This document shows, piece after piece, positions 8,281 through 15,509 of a DNA stretch of 64,000 bases (position 1 is its first letter; every line of letters begins with the position of its first letter). This DNA comes from Clostridia bacterium (GTDB taxonomy: Bacteria > Bacillota_A > Clostridia > Christensenellales > Aristaeellaceae). A program made the position numbers and the translations under genes. Location: the NCBI GenBank assembly GCA_017525805.1, contig JAFXSH010000113.1, forward strand, positions 124,001 to 188,000. The letters are read 5' to 3'. The notes beneath the pieces were generated by a model. It had not been told where the DNA came from, made no database searches, and was given only the letters and a program-made list of their open reading frames with translations.

Positions 8281-8961
8281 ATGACGAAGATATTGCTGGT
8301 AGAAGACGAGGAAAAGCTGGCCAGGTTCGTGGAGCTGGAATTAAAGCATGAGGGCTACGCTGTGGACAAGGCGTTCGACGGCCGCGCGGGCCTGGAAATG
8401 GCGGAGGGCGGCGGGTACGACCTGCTGCTGCTGGACATCATGCTGCCGGGGCTCAACGGCCTGGAAGTGCTGCGCCGCCTGCGGAAATCAAGCACCGTTC
8501 CGGTGATCATGCTCACCGCCCGGGACGCTGTCATGGACAAGGTGACGGGCCTTGACATGGGGGCCGACGATTACGTGACCAAACCCTTTTCCATTGAAGA
8601 GCTGCTGGCCCGCATCCGGGCGTCCCTCCGCAAGCAAAGCGCCCAGAAGCAGGATTCCGGGCTGCTTTCCTGCGGCGGCCTCACCGTGGACGTTTCCCGC
8701 CACAAGGTCACTCGGGACGGCAGGGACATCGAGCTTACGGGCCGGGAGTTTTCCCTGCTGCAATATTTTATGGAAAACAAAACCATCGTGCTCACCCGGG
8801 ATCAGCTGCTGGAAAAGGTCTGGGGCTACGAATACTTGGGTGAAACCAACGTGGTGGATGTGTACGTGCGCTACCTGCGCGGCAAGATCGACGACGGCTT
8901 CGACTGCAAGTTATTGCAGACCGTGCGGGGCGTGGGTTACGTGCTGAGGGATGAAGGATGA
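8281..8961 (+). CDS. OmpR-family response regulator
   Basis: A 226-residue DNA-binding response regulator. The receiver domain (1-115) has the acidic pair in VEDEE, the phospho-acceptor Asp52 in LLLLDIMLPG, a conserved Thr in MLTARD and the KPF lysine. The C-terminal winged helix (about 130-226) shows ELTGREFSLLQYF, LTRDQLLEKVWG and VDVYVRYLRGKID. I chose ATG at 8281, directly before TKILLVEDEE, with AAGGAAGG upstream; the in-frame start at 8218 would add unrelated residues. The last four bases overlap the kinase gene (ATGA), so the pair is translationally coupled. Confidence 0.93.
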   Translation: MTKILLVEDEEKLARFVELELKHEGYAVDKAFDGRAGLEMAEGGGYDLLLLDIMLPGLNGLEVLRRLRKSSTVPVIMLTARDAVMDKVTGLDMGADDYVTKPFSIEELLARIRASLRKQSAQKQDSGLLSCGGLTVDVSRHKVTRDGRDIELTGREFSLLQYFMENKTIVLTRDQLLEKVWGYEYLGETNVVDVYVRYLRGKIDDGFDCKLLQTVRGVGYVLRDEG

Positions 8962-10082
8962 AGGACGAAAAAAGGGTCAATTCCATTGCCAAACGCATCA
9001 ATCGCTATTGGCTGCGCCGTACCCTGCTTTTGATGGGGCTGATCGACGGGGTGCTGGGGGCCATGATCGCCGGAGGCTGGATCACCGTAGCCGCGTCTTA
9101 TTTCTGGCCCGCCCTGGCGGGGGTGGAAGTGCTGCTGATTTTGCTGCAAGGGCGGGTGGGCAAGGATAAATCCCAGCGGCTCATGGAGCCTTTGGAGCGC
9201 ATCGCCCAGACGGCGGAGGAACTGAGCCGCGCCCGGTTCGACCCCGAAAAGCTGCACCATCTGGAGGACGCCATCGGCACCGTGTCCCCCCTCTCCCCCG
9301 ACGCCCATGTGTACACCGGCGACAAGGAAATGCAGGGCCTGGAAACGGCCATCAACAACATGCTGGCCCGCACCCAGGAAACCTACCGGGAGCAGAGCCG
9401 CTTCGTGTCCGACGCCTCCCACGAGCTGCGCACTCCCATCGCCGTGATCCAGGGCTACGCCGATATGCTGAACCGTTGGGGCAAAAATGATGAAACGGTG
9501 CTGGAGGAGGGCATTTCCGCCATCCAGAGTGAATCCTCCCACATGAAAAAGCTCATCGAGCAGCTCTTGTTCCTGGCCCGTGGCGACAACGGCAGGAACC
9601 AGATGACGATGGAAACCATGGATATTTCCCAAATGCTGGCCGAGGTGTACGAGGAATCCAAAATGATCCACCCGGACCGGCAGTGGCGGCTGGACGCGGA
9701 CACCTCCATTTACGTGACCGGGGACGCAGACATGCTCAAGCAGACCGCCCGCATCCTGGTGGACAACGCGGTGAAGTACACCAAGGAGGGAGACAAGATT
9801 TCCCTTCGTACCCGTATGAAGGACGGCGCGCCCTGCTTTGAGGTGCAGGATAACGGCATTGGCATCAAGCAGGAGGACCTGGCCCACATTTTCGATCGGT
9901 TTTTCCGTTCTGATCCCGCCCGCGCCAGGGCTACCGGCGGCACGGGCCTGGGCCTTTCCATCGCCAAATGGATCGTGGAGCGCCACGGCGGTTATTTCGA
10001 CGTGTTTTCCCGGGAGGAATTCGGCACCCGCATCGGCGTGGTGCTGCCCCAGAAGGAAACGGATGCCCAAACGAATGAATAA
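8958..10082 (+). CDS. Sensor histidine kinase with minimal extracellular loop
   Basis: A 374-residue membrane kinase, partner of the preceding regulator. Two hydrophobic helices (about 22-43 and 45-64) are separated by almost no loop, so it resembles intramembrane-sensing kinases rather than ligand-binding ones. The dimerisation/phosphotransfer domain has His155 in SDASHELRTPIAVIQGY. The ATPase domain shows DNAVKYT (N box), VQDNGIGI (G1), FDRFFRSD (F box) and GGTGLGLSIAKWIVERHGG (G2). The ATG overlaps the regulator stop. The DUF4097 lipoprotein downstream is likely part of the same regulon. Confidence 0.93.
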   Translation: MKDEKRVNSIAKRINRYWLRRTLLLMGLIDGVLGAMIAGGWITVAASYFWPALAGVEVLLILLQGRVGKDKSQRLMEPLERIAQTAEELSRARFDPEKLHHLEDAIGTVSPLSPDAHVYTGDKEMQGLETAINNMLARTQETYREQSRFVSDASHELRTPIAVIQGYADMLNRWGKNDETVLEEGISAIQSESSHMKKLIEQLLFLARGDNGRNQMTMETMDISQMLAEVYEESKMIHPDRQWRLDADTSIYVTGDADMLKQTARILVDNAVKYTKEGDKISLRTRMKDGAPCFEVQDNGIGIKQEDLAHIFDRFFRSDPARARATGGTGLGLSIAKWIVERHGGYFDVFSREEFGTRIGVVLPQKETDAQTNE

Positions 10083-10098
10083 AAAGAGGGGAACGATC

Positions 10099-11019
10099 AT
10101 GAAAAAGGTATTTCTTTGCGCGCTGCTTGCGGTGCTGGCGCTTTCCCTGTGCGCCTGCGGTTCCATCAGCTATTCCTATGCCAACGCCGGCAAGTACACA
10201 GCGGGCGGCACGGTGATCGCCGGACCCGTGGACAGCTTGGAGATCGATTGGATCGACGGCAGCGTGACTGTGGCTTATCACAAGGAAAACACGGTGGAAA
10301 TCGCGGAAACGGCCAAAAAGAACCTCTCCGACACGGAAAAGCTGCATTGGTGGCTGGACGGAACCACCCTGCACATCAAATACGCCCGTTCTGAAACAAC
10401 AATCACCGGCAATTCCCAGAAAGCCCTGACCGTGACATTGCCGGAAAATGCAAGCGCGCCCTTGAAAAACGTGGAAATCGCTTCCGTGTCCGGCAGCATC
10501 CGCTGCGTGCCCCTCTACGCGGAAAATGTGAAGCTGTCCTCCGTTTCCGGCAGCATCAACGCAGAATGTGCCGCCGACACCCTGAACGCCTCCACCGTTT
10601 CCGGAAAAACCACGCTGACCGCCTCCGCCAACGAAATCAGGCTGTCCACCACCTCCGGTTCCATGGAAGCCGAGATCGGCCACGCGAAAACCCTGTATAT
10701 TTCCGGCATCTCGGGAAAAATCCGCGTAACCGCCACGGAAATCAAAAAGGCGGAGATTGATTCGGTCTCCGGCGCGGTGGAAGCGTCTATGCAGAAAATG
10801 GAAAGCCTGAAAGTGGGCACGGTGTCCGGCTCCGTCCGTCTTTCCCTGCCCAAGGATATGGGCTTCACGGCGGATTTCTCCACCGTCAGCGGCAGCCTGA
10901 ACAACGACATTTCCGCCCAAAGGACGGGAAACCGCTGCGTGCTGGGCGACGGCAGCGCCGTGATCAATGTGAGCACCGTATCGGGCAGCCTCACCCTTTC
11001 GGCGTATCAGGAAAAGTAA
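10099..11019 (+). CDS. DUF4097-type beta-repeat lipoprotein
   Basis: A 306-residue exported protein. The N-terminus is a lipoprotein-like signal peptide (MKKVFLCALLAVLALSLCACG; the likely lipidated Cys is in LCAC). From about residue 40 the chain is made of short repeated strands with a recurring V/I/T-SG-S/K/A motif (VSGSIR, VSGSIN, VSGKTT, TSGSME, ISGKIR, VSGAVE, VSGSVR, VSGSLN, VSGSLT), the right-handed beta-solenoid pattern of DUF4097 proteins. The start is ATG at 10099 after AGAGGGGAA, 16 bases after the kinase stop. Its position after a kinase with no sensor loop suggests an envelope-stress output or accessory sensor; that is inference. Confidence 0.82.
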   Translation: MKKVFLCALLAVLALSLCACGSISYSYANAGKYTAGGTVIAGPVDSLEIDWIDGSVTVAYHKENTVEIAETAKKNLSDTEKLHWWLDGTTLHIKYARSETTITGNSQKALTVTLPENASAPLKNVEIASVSGSIRCVPLYAENVKLSSVSGSINAECAADTLNASTVSGKTTLTASANEIRLSTTSGSMEAEIGHAKTLYISGISGKIRVTATEIKKAEIDSVSGAVEASMQKMESLKVGTVSGSVRLSLPKDMGFTADFSTVSGSLNNDISAQRTGNRCVLGDGSAVINVSTVSGSLTLSAYQEK

Positions 11020-11022
11020 GCG

Positions 11023-11454
11023 TCACAGATTCTTCGTAAAGCAGATGATCCTGTTGGCTTCCGTAAAGCCCAAGGACAAATGGAATTTCAGGCTGTCGGA
11101 ATTGTCCAGCTCACAGTCGCTGGCAAATTCCCGGCAGCCTTTTTCTTTCGCCCAATTTTCGCAGGCGCAAAGCAGGCGGGCGGCGTAGCCCCGGCAACGG
11201 CAGGCCGAGTCCACAAAAATGCCCTCCAGGTAACCCACGGGGCTGGTGTCCGTGCCCTCCACGTAATCATGGCGCAGGCCGCATTGGGCAAAACCGACGA
11301 TCCTCCCCGTTTCCTCCGCCACGAACACCGCCCCTTCCCCGGAACCGTCCGCTTCTTCCCATTCCTGAATGAGTTCGTCGGGGTCGTGTTCCCACATCTG
11401 GACCGCCAGGGCCGCGGCGGCGGGATAGTCCTTGATTTCTGCTTTCCGAATCAT
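11023..11454 (-). CDS. GNAT acetyltransferase, AAC(6')-like
   Basis: A 143-residue GNAT enzyme. It has GYLEGIFVDSACRCRGYAARLL, the acetyl-CoA binding motif A (normally R/Q-x-x-G-x-G/A, here CRGYA). It ends with ASDCELDNSDSLKFHLSLGFTEANRIICFTK, which closely follows the pattern of aminoglycoside 6'-N-acetyltransferases of the AAC(6')-I group. The early segment WEHDPDELIQEWEE also fits that group. Whether it acetylates aminoglycosides or a natural amine is not decidable here. The ATG at 11454 follows AAAGGAGAG; a longer frame from 11514 would overlap sigH and lacks a ribosome site. It converges on the DUF4097 gene with only three bases between. Confidence 0.8.
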   Translation of the reverse strand: MIRKAEIKDYPAAAALAVQMWEHDPDELIQEWEEADGSGEGAVFVAEETGRIVGFAQCGLRHDYVEGTDTSPVGYLEGIFVDSACRCRGYAARLLCACENWAKEKGCREFASDCELDNSDSLKFHLSLGFTEANRIICFTKNL

Positions 11455-11510
11455 GTCTTTCTCTCCTTTTCCAAACAAAAATACGGGCAGGAATCCCCAC
11501 CCGTAAAAAA

Positions 11511-12161
11511 TCATTGATCGTTCTCCGTCCGGAACTTGAACAGCTTTCTTTTCACCCGCTGCAGGGCGTTGTCGATGGATTTCACATGGCGGCCCAGCAG
11601 CTCGGCGATTTCCTGATAGCTCTTCCCGTCCATGAACGCCTCCAGCACCTGGCGCTCCAAATCGGACAGAACCTCGGAAATCTGGGTCTGGATGCGGGCC
11701 AGGTCCTCCTGGCTGATGTACAGGTCCTCCGGGTTGGTGACCCGGCCTTCGATCACGTCCAGCAGCGTCCGGTCCGATTCCTCGTCGTACAGGGGCTTGT
11801 TAAGGCTCACGTAGCTGTTCAGGGGCACGTGCTTCTGCCGGGTGGCTGCCTTGATGGCGGTGATGATCTGGCGCTTTACACAGAGCTCAGCGAAGGAGCG
11901 GAAGGAAGCTAAGCGGGCGGGCTGGAAGTCCCGAATGGCCTTGTACAGGCCGATCATGCCCTCCTGCACGATGTCCTCATGATCCGCGCCGATGAGGAAA
12001 TAGCTGCGCGCCTTGGAACGCACGAAGTTCTTGTATTTGTTCAGCAGGTACGCCAGCGCCTGCCCGTCGCCATTTTGGGCCAGCACCACCGCTTCCTCGT
12101 CCGTCATGGACAGGAACTGTTCAAATTCCCGCTGTTCGTCCGCACTGGGAAAATCAGCCAT
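11511..12161 (-). CDS. sigH: RNA polymerase sigma-H (sporulation/stationary phase)
   Basis: A 216-residue sigma-70 family factor. Region 2 carries AQNGDGQALAYLLNKYKNFVRSKAR and the DHEDIVQEGMIGLYKAIRDF core-binding motif with SFRSFAELCVKRQIITAIKAATRQKH. Region 4 has LSDLERQVLEAFMDGKSYQEIAELLGRHVKSIDNALQRVKRKL. Sequence and length match SigH (Spo0H), which directs early sporulation and competence-type genes. The ATG at 12161 follows CTTGGAGG. It is the last gene of the conserved mrnC-rlmB-sigH block, here lacking the yacP-type gene often found between rlmB and sigH. Confidence 0.92.
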   Translation of the reverse strand: MADFPSADEQREFEQFLSMTDEEAVVLAQNGDGQALAYLLNKYKNFVRSKARSYFLIGADHEDIVQEGMIGLYKAIRDFQPARLASFRSFAELCVKRQIITAIKAATRQKHVPLNSYVSLNKPLYDEESDRTLLDVIEGRVTNPEDLYISQEDLARIQTQISEVLSDLERQVLEAFMDGKSYQEIAELLGRHVKSIDNALQRVKRKLFKFRTENDQ

Positions 12162-12194
12162 GGAGTACCTCCAAGGGCATTAGAATTGGGGGCT

Positions 12195-13232
12195 TTATTC
12201 TCTCCCGTTCAGGGCAGCGTACATGAGGATGCCCGCCGCCACGGAAGCGTTCAGGGAGCCGACGCCGCCCCGCATGGGCAGGCTCACTTTATAGTCGCAG
12301 GTTTCCAGCACCAGGCGGCTGACGCCCTCGCCCTCCGCGCCCACGATCAGGGCCATGGGGCCGGAGAAGCTCACCTTGCGGTAATCCTCGCCGTCCATAT
12401 CGGCGGCGTAGAGCCAGATATTCTGGCCTTTGAGCATTTCCAGGGTGCGGGTCAGGTTGGTCACCCGCGCGACCTTCACGGTTTCGATTGCCCCGGCGGA
12501 AGCTTTCACGGCGGAGGGCGTCAGGCCCACGGCCCGGCGCTCCGGCACGATCACCCCATGGGCCCCCACGCAGGCGGCGGTGCGGATGATGGCCCCTAAG
12601 TTCTGGGGATCGGTGACGCCGTCCAGCACGATCAGGAAGGGCGCTTCGTTCTTTTCCCGGGCCTCGGCCAGCATGTCCTCCACATCGTAATACCGGTAGG
12701 CGGAAGCGAAGGCCAGCATGCCCTGGTGATTTTTGGTGATCTCGTCCAGGCGGCTGCGGTCCACGGTCTGGATGGGGATATGCCGCTCCCGGGCCATGGC
12801 GACGATTTCCTGGGCCGTGCCGGACAGATCGCCCCGGGCCACCAGCAGCTTTTCAATATCCCGCCCGCTCTTGATGGCTTCCCGGATGGGATTGCGGCCG
12901 GACAGCAGGTTTTCCGGCGGCAGGAAAGCTTCATCCCGGGGAGGTTCGGGCCGGAATTCCTTTTGGGACGCGGGCTTGGGGGCAGGCTTGCGCGGGACGG
13001 GCTTATCCTCATAACGTTTGGAATAGCCGTCTTTTTTGGGAGCGCCCTGATAGGAGGGCTTTCCGGGACGGCTGTCCTTTTTATACCCGTCTTTATTGTT
13101 TTCCCGTCGCTGTTCCTCCTGTTTGGCGGTGGAACGGCGATAGCGGGTGCCCTCTTCTTCCCATTTGCTCTCGGCCCGCAGGTGATCCTTCCGGGTCATT
13201 TTCTTTTTATTGAAATCCTGATAAAAAGGCAT
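12195..13232 (-). CDS. rlmB: 23S rRNA (guanosine-2251-2'-O)-methyltransferase
   Basis: A 345-residue SPOUT methyltransferase. The C-terminal 250 residues hold the substrate-binding domain (LLSGRNPIREAIKSGRDIEKLLVARG) and the knotted SAM domain with its three motifs: DPQNLGAIIRTAACVGAHGVI, ALIVGAEGEGVSRLV and SLPMRGGVGSLNASVAAGILMY. The first 105 residues are an unusually long, strongly basic, low-complexity extension (many Lys, Arg, Pro, Gly), presumably RNA-contacting. It methylates the ribose of G2251 in the ribosomal P-loop. The ATG at 13232 follows TAGGAGAG. Confidence 0.92.
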   Translation of the reverse strand: MPFYQDFNKKKMTRKDHLRAESKWEEEGTRYRRSTAKQEEQRRENNKDGYKKDSRPGKPSYQGAPKKDGYSKRYEDKPVPRKPAPKPASQKEFRPEPPRDEAFLPPENLLSGRNPIREAIKSGRDIEKLLVARGDLSGTAQEIVAMARERHIPIQTVDRSRLDEITKNHQGMLAFASAYRYYDVEDMLAEAREKNEAPFLIVLDGVTDPQNLGAIIRTAACVGAHGVIVPERRAVGLTPSAVKASAGAIETVKVARVTNLTRTLEMLKGQNIWLYAADMDGEDYRKVSFSGPMALIVGAEGEGVSRLVLETCDYKVSLPMRGGVGSLNASVAAGILMYAALNGRE

Positions 13233-13249
13233 GTTATTTCTCTCCTAAA

Positions 13250-13969
13250 TCAAAGATGCTTGTAAAATTCCCGCATATCCGCCGCTTTTCCGCAGCTCCT
13301 GGCGCCTTCCGGGCAGGGCCCGCTGACGCAGCCAGGGCCCGCGTTTTCAAAGATCACAGGCGCCGCCTGCTTGCAAAGCCTGAGCATTTCCCTCGCCAGA
13401 GCCCGAATCTCCCACTGGGCGCGGTTGCAGCAGCGCAGGGAGAAGAAATGCAGCAACTCCCTTGCGTTCATGGTGACCGTGATGTGGGTTTCGCAGGCGT
13501 TGGGAAGCACGAAACGGGCGTCCTCGTTGCTGCCCTCCCCTTTGCCTAACTTTTCCTGCCATTGAACATACCATGCCTGCATCTGGGCCATCTGCGCTTC
13601 AAATTCCTGTACGGCTTCCTCGCCCAATTCCTTGACGCGGGGCGGCACGATATAGCCAAAGCCTTGTTCTAAAGAAACGTAGCGCTGGCTCTGCACCGAA
13701 AAGCTGGCAATGCGGTGGCGGGTGATTTGAGCAAGCAGCGCCCGGCTCACCCCGGAAACGACGAAGGTAAAGGAGGCGTGCTCCAATACGGACAGATGGC
13801 CGGAAGCCACGATGCGACGCAGGAAAGCCGCCTGGTCTTTTTCGTTTACCAACGCTTTCAGCTCGTCATATTCCATGGCGGAATAGCACGTCCGTGCCGC
13901 CAAGGCGCAGGTCTTTTCCGGCTCGGGAGTAAAGGCCAGCAATTCCACTTTCAGTTGTTTTTCCGGCAT
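13250..13969 (-). CDS. thyX: Flavin-dependent thymidylate synthase
   Basis: A 239-residue ThyX enzyme, which makes dTMP from dUMP using FAD, NADPH and methylene-tetrahydrofolate. The family signature RHRxxS followed by QSQRY is at residues 84-96 (RHRIASFSVQSQR). Other marks are SVLEHASFTFVVSGVSRALLAQITRH and the C-terminal FSLRCCNRAQWEIR, with FENAGPGCVSGPCPEG near the end. The ATG at 13969 is chosen; the in-frame TTG at 14002 would overlap mrnC. It sits inside the mrnC-rlmB interval, with four bases to the mrnC stop. Confidence 0.93.
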   Translation of the reverse strand: MPEKQLKVELLAFTPEPEKTCALAARTCYSAMEYDELKALVNEKDQAAFLRRIVASGHLSVLEHASFTFVVSGVSRALLAQITRHRIASFSVQSQRYVSLEQGFGYIVPPRVKELGEEAVQEFEAQMAQMQAWYVQWQEKLGKGEGSNEDARFVLPNACETHITVTMNARELLHFFSLRCCNRAQWEIRALAREMLRLCKQAAPVIFENAGPGCVSGPCPEGARSCGKAADMREFYKHL

Positions 13970-13973
13970 AGCT

Positions 13974-14378
13974 TTATTCTTCTCCTTGGAGGTAGGGCTC
14001 AAGTTCCCTGATTCTCCCGCTCTGCCCCGTCAGATACAAATAACCCAGAAGCGCTTCCAGGCCGGTGGCCTCCGCGTATTCCCCCACGGAGGCGGACTTG
14101 GGTGCGCTGTGATGGGGATGGGCGTTGCGCCCCCGGCGCACGACGGCCGCTTCCTTCTCGGAAAGCAGCGGCAAAATCCGCTGCAATTCACGGGCCTGGC
14201 TCACGGCGCTGACGGCCTCGTTGGCAGCGCGGTGCATGTCCCTGACCAGCAGGTTCTTTTGCAGCAGACGCGTGCGCGCCAGCAGCGCGTGCACACTGTC
14301 GCCCACATACGCCAATTGCAGCGGCGACAGCATCCGGGCTTCTTCGGGAGTCAGGTCCGGCGAAAAATCCGTCACCAT
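13974..14378 (-). CDS. mrnC: Mini-ribonuclease III
   Basis: A 134-residue RNase III-type catalytic domain without a dsRNA-binding domain, as in Mini-III, which matures 23S rRNA in Gram-positive bacteria. The signature LAYVGDSVHALLARTRLL carries the first catalytic acidic pair, and GEYAEATGLEALLGYLYLTG provides the C-terminal EATG/E pair. The start ATG overlaps the AraC-regulator stop by one base (TAATG), so translation may be coupled. Gene order mrnC-thyX-rlmB-sigH is a variant of the common clostridial block. Confidence 0.9.
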   Translation of the reverse strand: MVTDFSPDLTPEEARMLSPLQLAYVGDSVHALLARTRLLQKNLLVRDMHRAANEAVSAVSQARELQRILPLLSEKEAAVVRRGRNAHPHHSAPKSASVGEYAEATGLEALLGYLYLTGQSGRIRELEPYLQGEE

Positions 14379-15250
14379 TATTTCAGGGCGGTCTTGCTGT
14401 AGGCGGAGGGGCTCATGCCTACGATGTTCTTAAAGGTTTTGGAGAAGTGGTAGGGATCGTTCATGCCCACTTCGATGCCCGCCTGGCGCACGGTATAACC
14501 TTCCTTGAGCAGCACTTTGGCCCGTTCCATTTTGCAGAAGAGCTGGTAGCTCTGGGGCGGCATGCCCACTTCGGATACGAAGCGCTTGCGGAAGGTTTCC
14601 ACCGGCATGCGGGACAGGGCGGCCATGTCGTTTAAGGAGAAGCTGTCGCGGTACTGGTTTTTGCGCATGGCGTCCACCACCTTGGCGATCTCGTGGGAGA
14701 GCACCGCGTCCATGGCCACGGGCTGGCCGGAGTGGGAGGCCAGCATGGCCCACAAAAGCTGCTGCAGCTGGGCGCTGGAAGCATCCTCCGCCGCCGCCAC
14801 GCGGACGGTGGCCTGCACGATGTGCTTGGCTAAGTTCAGTTGGCTGGGCAGCGCGCCCTGCTTCATGATGCGATGGGGCAGAGCGCCCATCCGCTGCAAA
14901 AATGCGCCCGCCAGCGTGCCGCCCACCATGATCCACAGCACCCGGGCTTCCTGGTGCACGTCCAGCATCACGCCCCGGGAGCCGGGGGGCAGCATGCAGC
15001 AGTCCCCGCCCCTAAGGCTTAAGGACACATCCTCGTTTTCCAATTCCAGGGTGCCGCTTTCCACCGCCAGCCAGAGCCAGTGCTCCATGGTGCGCAGGTT
15101 CTGAATGCCGCTTTGCAGCATGGCGGAGCCGGACGCGGCGATGTATACGCCGCTGGCCCCCGCCAAGGCGTCTGGAGTATGTGCGCCTTCCACCAGCACG
15201 GCGGGCATATCTACGTCCGGTTTATTTTGAAATAATAAAGAATCTGCCAT
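14378..15250 (-). CDS. AraC-family transcriptional regulator
   Basis: A 290-residue regulator. Residues 15-130 form a cupin-like N-terminal sensor domain (LRTMEHWLWLAVESG, LSLRGGDCCMLPPGSRGVMLDV). The C-terminal 100 residues contain the two helix-turn-helix motifs (DSFSLNDMAALSRMPVETFRKRF and YTVRQAGIEVGMNDPYHFSKTFKNIVGMSPSAY), characteristic of AraC/XylS. The ligand is unknown, possibly a sugar. I prefer the ATG at 15250, which has GGAGGA six bases upstream, over the ATG at 15256, which abuts the ribosome site. It has a strong promoter and is the first gene of the transcript that runs into mrnC, thyX, rlmB and sigH. Confidence 0.88.
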   Translation of the reverse strand: MADSLLFQNKPDVDMPAVLVEGAHTPDALAGASGVYIAASGSAMLQSGIQNLRTMEHWLWLAVESGTLELENEDVSLSLRGGDCCMLPPGSRGVMLDVHQEARVLWIMVGGTLAGAFLQRMGALPHRIMKQGALPSQLNLAKHIVQATVRVAAAEDASSAQLQQLLWAMLASHSGQPVAMDAVLSHEIAKVVDAMRKNQYRDSFSLNDMAALSRMPVETFRKRFVSEVGMPPQSYQLFCKMERAKVLLKEGYTVRQAGIEVGMNDPYHFSKTFKNIVGMSPSAYSKTALK

Positions 15251-15281
15251 GGTCATTCCTCCATTTCGTGTTTACTCTTCT

Positions 15282-15310
15282 ATTTTACCTCCCAAATCTT
15301 ACATTGTCAA
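15282..15310 (-). promoter_or_regulatory. Sigma-A promoter for the AraC regulator operon
   Basis: Minus-strand -35 TTGACA (15305-15310, perfect), a 17-bp spacer and -10 TAAAAT (15282-15287), about 30 bases upstream of the start at 15250. Confidence 0.7.
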
Positions 15311-15420
15311 TAGAGGTGACCGAAATTTACATAGTATGCATGAATCAATCCCCCGCAAAATGGTGAAAACATATAGAAAATGGCTGGAAAACGCCCCAAT
15401 CATTTCTATCGCATTTACCA

Positions 15421-15449
15421 TGGACAAATCGAGCCGGATATGGTAAACT
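15421..15449 (+). promoter_or_regulatory. Promoter for the SpoIID/SH3 gene
   Basis: -35 TGGACA (15421-15426), a 17-bp spacer ending in TGG, and -10 TAAACT (15444-15449), an extended -10 that shares its core with the topB upstream region. Confidence 0.5.
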
Positions 15450-15509
15450 TCAATTGATTACGAAATTGTTACAGTATGCCGCGTATTTTCGATGGCGGAG
15501 GAAGGCCTG

